From Hypericum androsaemum (taxonomy: Eukaryota > Streptophyta > Magnoliopsida > Malpighiales > Hypericaceae): 64,000 nt of DNA. The notes beneath the pieces are model-generated. The model was not told where the DNA came from. It made no database searches and worked only from the letters and a program-made list of their open reading frames with translations. The stretch is from positions 4,486,521 to 4,550,520 of the forward strand of contig OZ023193.1 of the NCBI GenBank assembly GCA_963995505.1, given 5' to 3'. This document shows, one piece after another, positions 61,521-64,000 of the stretch (the stretch's first letter is position 1; each line of letters starts with the position of its first letter). The translations under genes and the position numbers were made by a program.

Positions 61521-64000
61521 ATGGATGGGCGGCCGAGGAAGCGGAGAGGTGTGGTGGTTGATGGGGTCGGTGAGGTGCTCAACAACATCGATGCAGCTCA
61601 TGTCACCCGTATGGGTAACATGGAGATTCGGGCCGTCGTTACGATGAGGACCATGTGCAACAGCATTGCTGAGGGAAAGAGTAAATTGGTAATCAAGTCG
61701 ATGGACTGTTCGAGCTGCATTGTGCTCATTTGTTGTTTGATGTTGTGTGCTCATTTGTTGTTGTTGTCGTTTCGTGCTCTGCAGCCTACCGATGGCGATG
61801 TGTCTCGGGCGCTGAAGAATGGAATCAAGAAAGGGGTAAGCAGTAGCTTCGATATACGATTTCTGTTGCCGGTTTTATGTATTGAGTTGCTTGTTCTCTT
61901 CGCAGGTTCAAGGGTGTAAGAGTGTTGGTGATCAACTCAGCACTGTGGGGTTTGAAGGATTTAATGATCTGGAGACACAGACTTTAGAGAGGATTCTGAA
62001 AACAGCCAGAGTGATTGTTGAACTCGGGGGAAGTCGACATAGAGCTATGCTGGAGGCACATGCCAAGGAGGAAAATATGGAGGGAGAAGTTAACCAAATT
62101 GGCAATGAGATTCAAGATAGCCAATTGGATTTCTCTTCATTTATGGAAGTGGAGGTTTTTTTAGATAATGGACACGTTCCGGAGCCAATATCTTGGCCTG
62201 TTAATGGGAGGATCACTCTTGACTGGATATTATGTCTCATGAAAACTTTCAAGCTGCTGTCATTGACAAAGTTTTCTGCTGAATTTTCATCAATCGTTCC
62301 ATTTGCTGTCGTAGATGAATTGATTGAAAGAGCTTCCCTAATTTTACAAAACGAACCTAATTGTGTGGAAATTCACTGTGACATGGATGCCCAGGTTGTT
62401 GTGGTTGGAAATCTACATGGTCAATACCTAGACTTTCTACAGATTCTGGAGAGTGCTGGGTTACCATCTACAAAAAGATTAATAGTATTTAATGGAGGTT
62501 ATATTAATAAGGGGCCGTGGAGCTTCGAGTTGCTTCTTGTCTTGTTGGCGTGGAAGGTAACAAATTTATCTCTGATGCCTTTTTCTCGTTGCAGTTAGGA
62601 GCTTCATGCATTGTTGTTTATTTGCTAGTTTGTTTGTACTTATTGTTTCTGTTTAATTTTAACAAGCTTTGGTTCTAGGTCTTCTTGCCTGAAAATGTGT
62701 ATCTTCTCCGTGGAAATGACGAGTCCAAAGGAGTCTCAAGAGTTAATGGTTTTTCTGAAGAGTTGAAGCGCAAATTTCCGGATAGTGGCCCAATTATCTA
62801 TCGTAAATTTCTTGGAGTTTTTTCAAAACTTCCTTTGGCCTCAGTAATTGCTGACTCTGTTTATACTACGCATGGTGGGCTATTTCGAAGTGATGGAATT
62901 GATACCGTTGAAGATGGAAAGCAAAAGCTGAGAGGAAAGAAACCTAAGAAACTTAAAGTGGAAAAGGAAGTGCAGACAACTCTTTCTTTGGGCGCCCTTG
63001 AAGATTTAGCTAGAGTCAATAGATTTTTGCAGGATCCAGCTCCAAAAGATGCTGTCTTGAGAGATGTACTATGGTCAAATCCTACACCTAAACTTGGGTT
63101 TATGGAGAATGATAAGCATGATGCAGGTGTATTATGGGGCCCTGACTGCACAGAAACCTTCCTAAGAAAAAATAGCTTAAAGGTGACAATCTTATCTTTT
63201 TCTTCATTTTTTTTCCCAAAGCGATGGCACATCAAACTGTTGAATTACCATAAGCAAGTTACTGGATGCTTTCAAGTTTTGTCATGTATGTGTTCCAAGT
63301 GTGGGTGTTTACTACACGAGCCTCACTTTCTGGTTACATTTCCCCTTCTGGTGTTTGTATCCTTGCTGATTGCATTCACTTTTTTCTTGATCAAGTTAAT
63401 TATAAGGTCACACAAAGGCCCTGATGCAAGAGCTGAACGGGAAGGTTTCAGTGACCTATGTAATGGTTACAGCATGGATCATGAAGTAGAATCAGGGAAG
63501 CTGTATACAATATACAGTGCACCAGATTACTCACAGGTTTGGTTGATTCTGCTTCTCCAACTGCTTTTATTTTCCCTTATTTCCGTACAAACAATGCATT
63601 TGCTTGGCTTGCATGTTCATTCATTCATTGACACTGGTCAGTTTTGTGTTTCCTAAAAGAGGAAATAATTGTTTGAATTTCGACTTCTGTGTATTCTGTT
63701 GTTTATACCGGTAACTGAACTGGTCATTATGATCAAGTGTTCCAACATTTGATGGACTTTTGTATACTTGGTCAAATTCAATGCTGAAGTCATAAGCCAA
63801 TGCTTCTTTATTATTCAGTGCCACGGAACCAAAGGATATAATAATAGAGGAGCATATGCCATATTGAAGCCTACTGATTTTGCTTCCCCGGAGTTTATTA
63901 GCTTTGAAGCTGCGGAAAGACCGAAGGTAAAAATTGAAAATGATTAAAAACCTGGCATCCTTTCTCGATTGGTCACCTTGGTACTATCTTCTTTGTAGGT
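61521..64000 (+). CDS. PP7L: Protein phosphatase 7-like protein (PP7L), 5' part, predicted catalytically dead
   Basis: Six exons are visible: 61521-61688, 61785-61835, 61906-62556, 62679-63182, 63396-63536, 63819-63926. A seventh begins at 63999, so the gene runs off the window. All introns are GT-AG and phase 0; 541 residues are seen. The C-terminal two-thirds align with plant PP7 (VVVVGNLHGQ, VYLLRGNDES, YTTHGGLFRS, LLWGPDCTE-like LWGPDCTETFL, IIRSHKGPDAR, SAPDYSQ). Several active-site residues differ: Asp to Asn at 242 (GDxHG), Asp to Gly at 271, Asp to Asn at 274 and Arg to Lys at 275 (GDxVDRG), and His to Asp at 304 (GNHE). The N-terminal about 170 residues have no counterpart I recall in PP7. 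It is probably the orthologue of Arabidopsis PP7L (At5g10900), a nuclear partner of MAIN-family proteins; this is from memory. Confidence 0.88.

Overview
This is a plant nuclear genome window, almost certainly an angiosperm and most likely a eudicot. The evidence is many GT-AG introns, plant-specific protein families, and plant-type mobile DNA (a Ty1/copia element, Mutator-like elements with long inverted repeats, and NB-ARC resistance-gene relics). Intergenic DNA is AT-rich and full of repeats. The species cannot be named from this sequence alone.

Layout. 1-4115: the 3' part of a decayed copia retrotransposon with its 3' LTR. 6342-7460: a 1.1-kb fold-back element. 7862-11030 (+): a six-exon PDAT1-type phospholipid:diacylglycerol acyltransferase gene. 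11913-13772 (-): an intronless PLS-class PPR gene, tail-to-tail with PDAT. 13.9-18.3 kb: a tandem duplication carrying two dead NB-ARC fragments. 19570-22214: a Mutator-like element with 208-bp, nearly identical inverted repeats and a perfect 9-bp target duplication. It holds a broken mudrA-like frame and, convergent to it, a GRF-zinc-finger frame. 23.6-25.7 kb: a 22-bp minisatellite and other repeat debris. 25725-54808 (+): a complete ATM kinase gene. I resolve 79 exons, all phase-consistent, giving about 3,030 residues. 55848-58461 (-): a six-exon two-RRM glycine/tyrosine-rich hnRNP gene, tail-to-tail with ATM. 58.8-60.3 kb: two more inverted-repeat elements. 61521-64000 (+): the first six exons of a protein phosphatase 7-like (PP7L) gene, cut by the window end.

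The genes share no pathway. PDAT makes storage and membrane-turnover triacylglycerol, the PPR protein should act on organellar RNA, ATM is the DNA double-strand-break kinase, the hnRNP binds RNA, and PP7L is a nuclear phosphatase-like protein. The most interesting signals are: (a) the PP7L frame is intact but has lost several metal-binding and catalytic residues; (b) two fold-back elements, each with a 9-bp target duplication, share one terminal design and lie in the 5' regions of PDAT and PP7L; (c) the Mutator-like element carries a GRF-zinc-finger frame in the position of maize mudrB. I found no prokaryotic-style system (operon, CRISPR, toxin-antitoxin).
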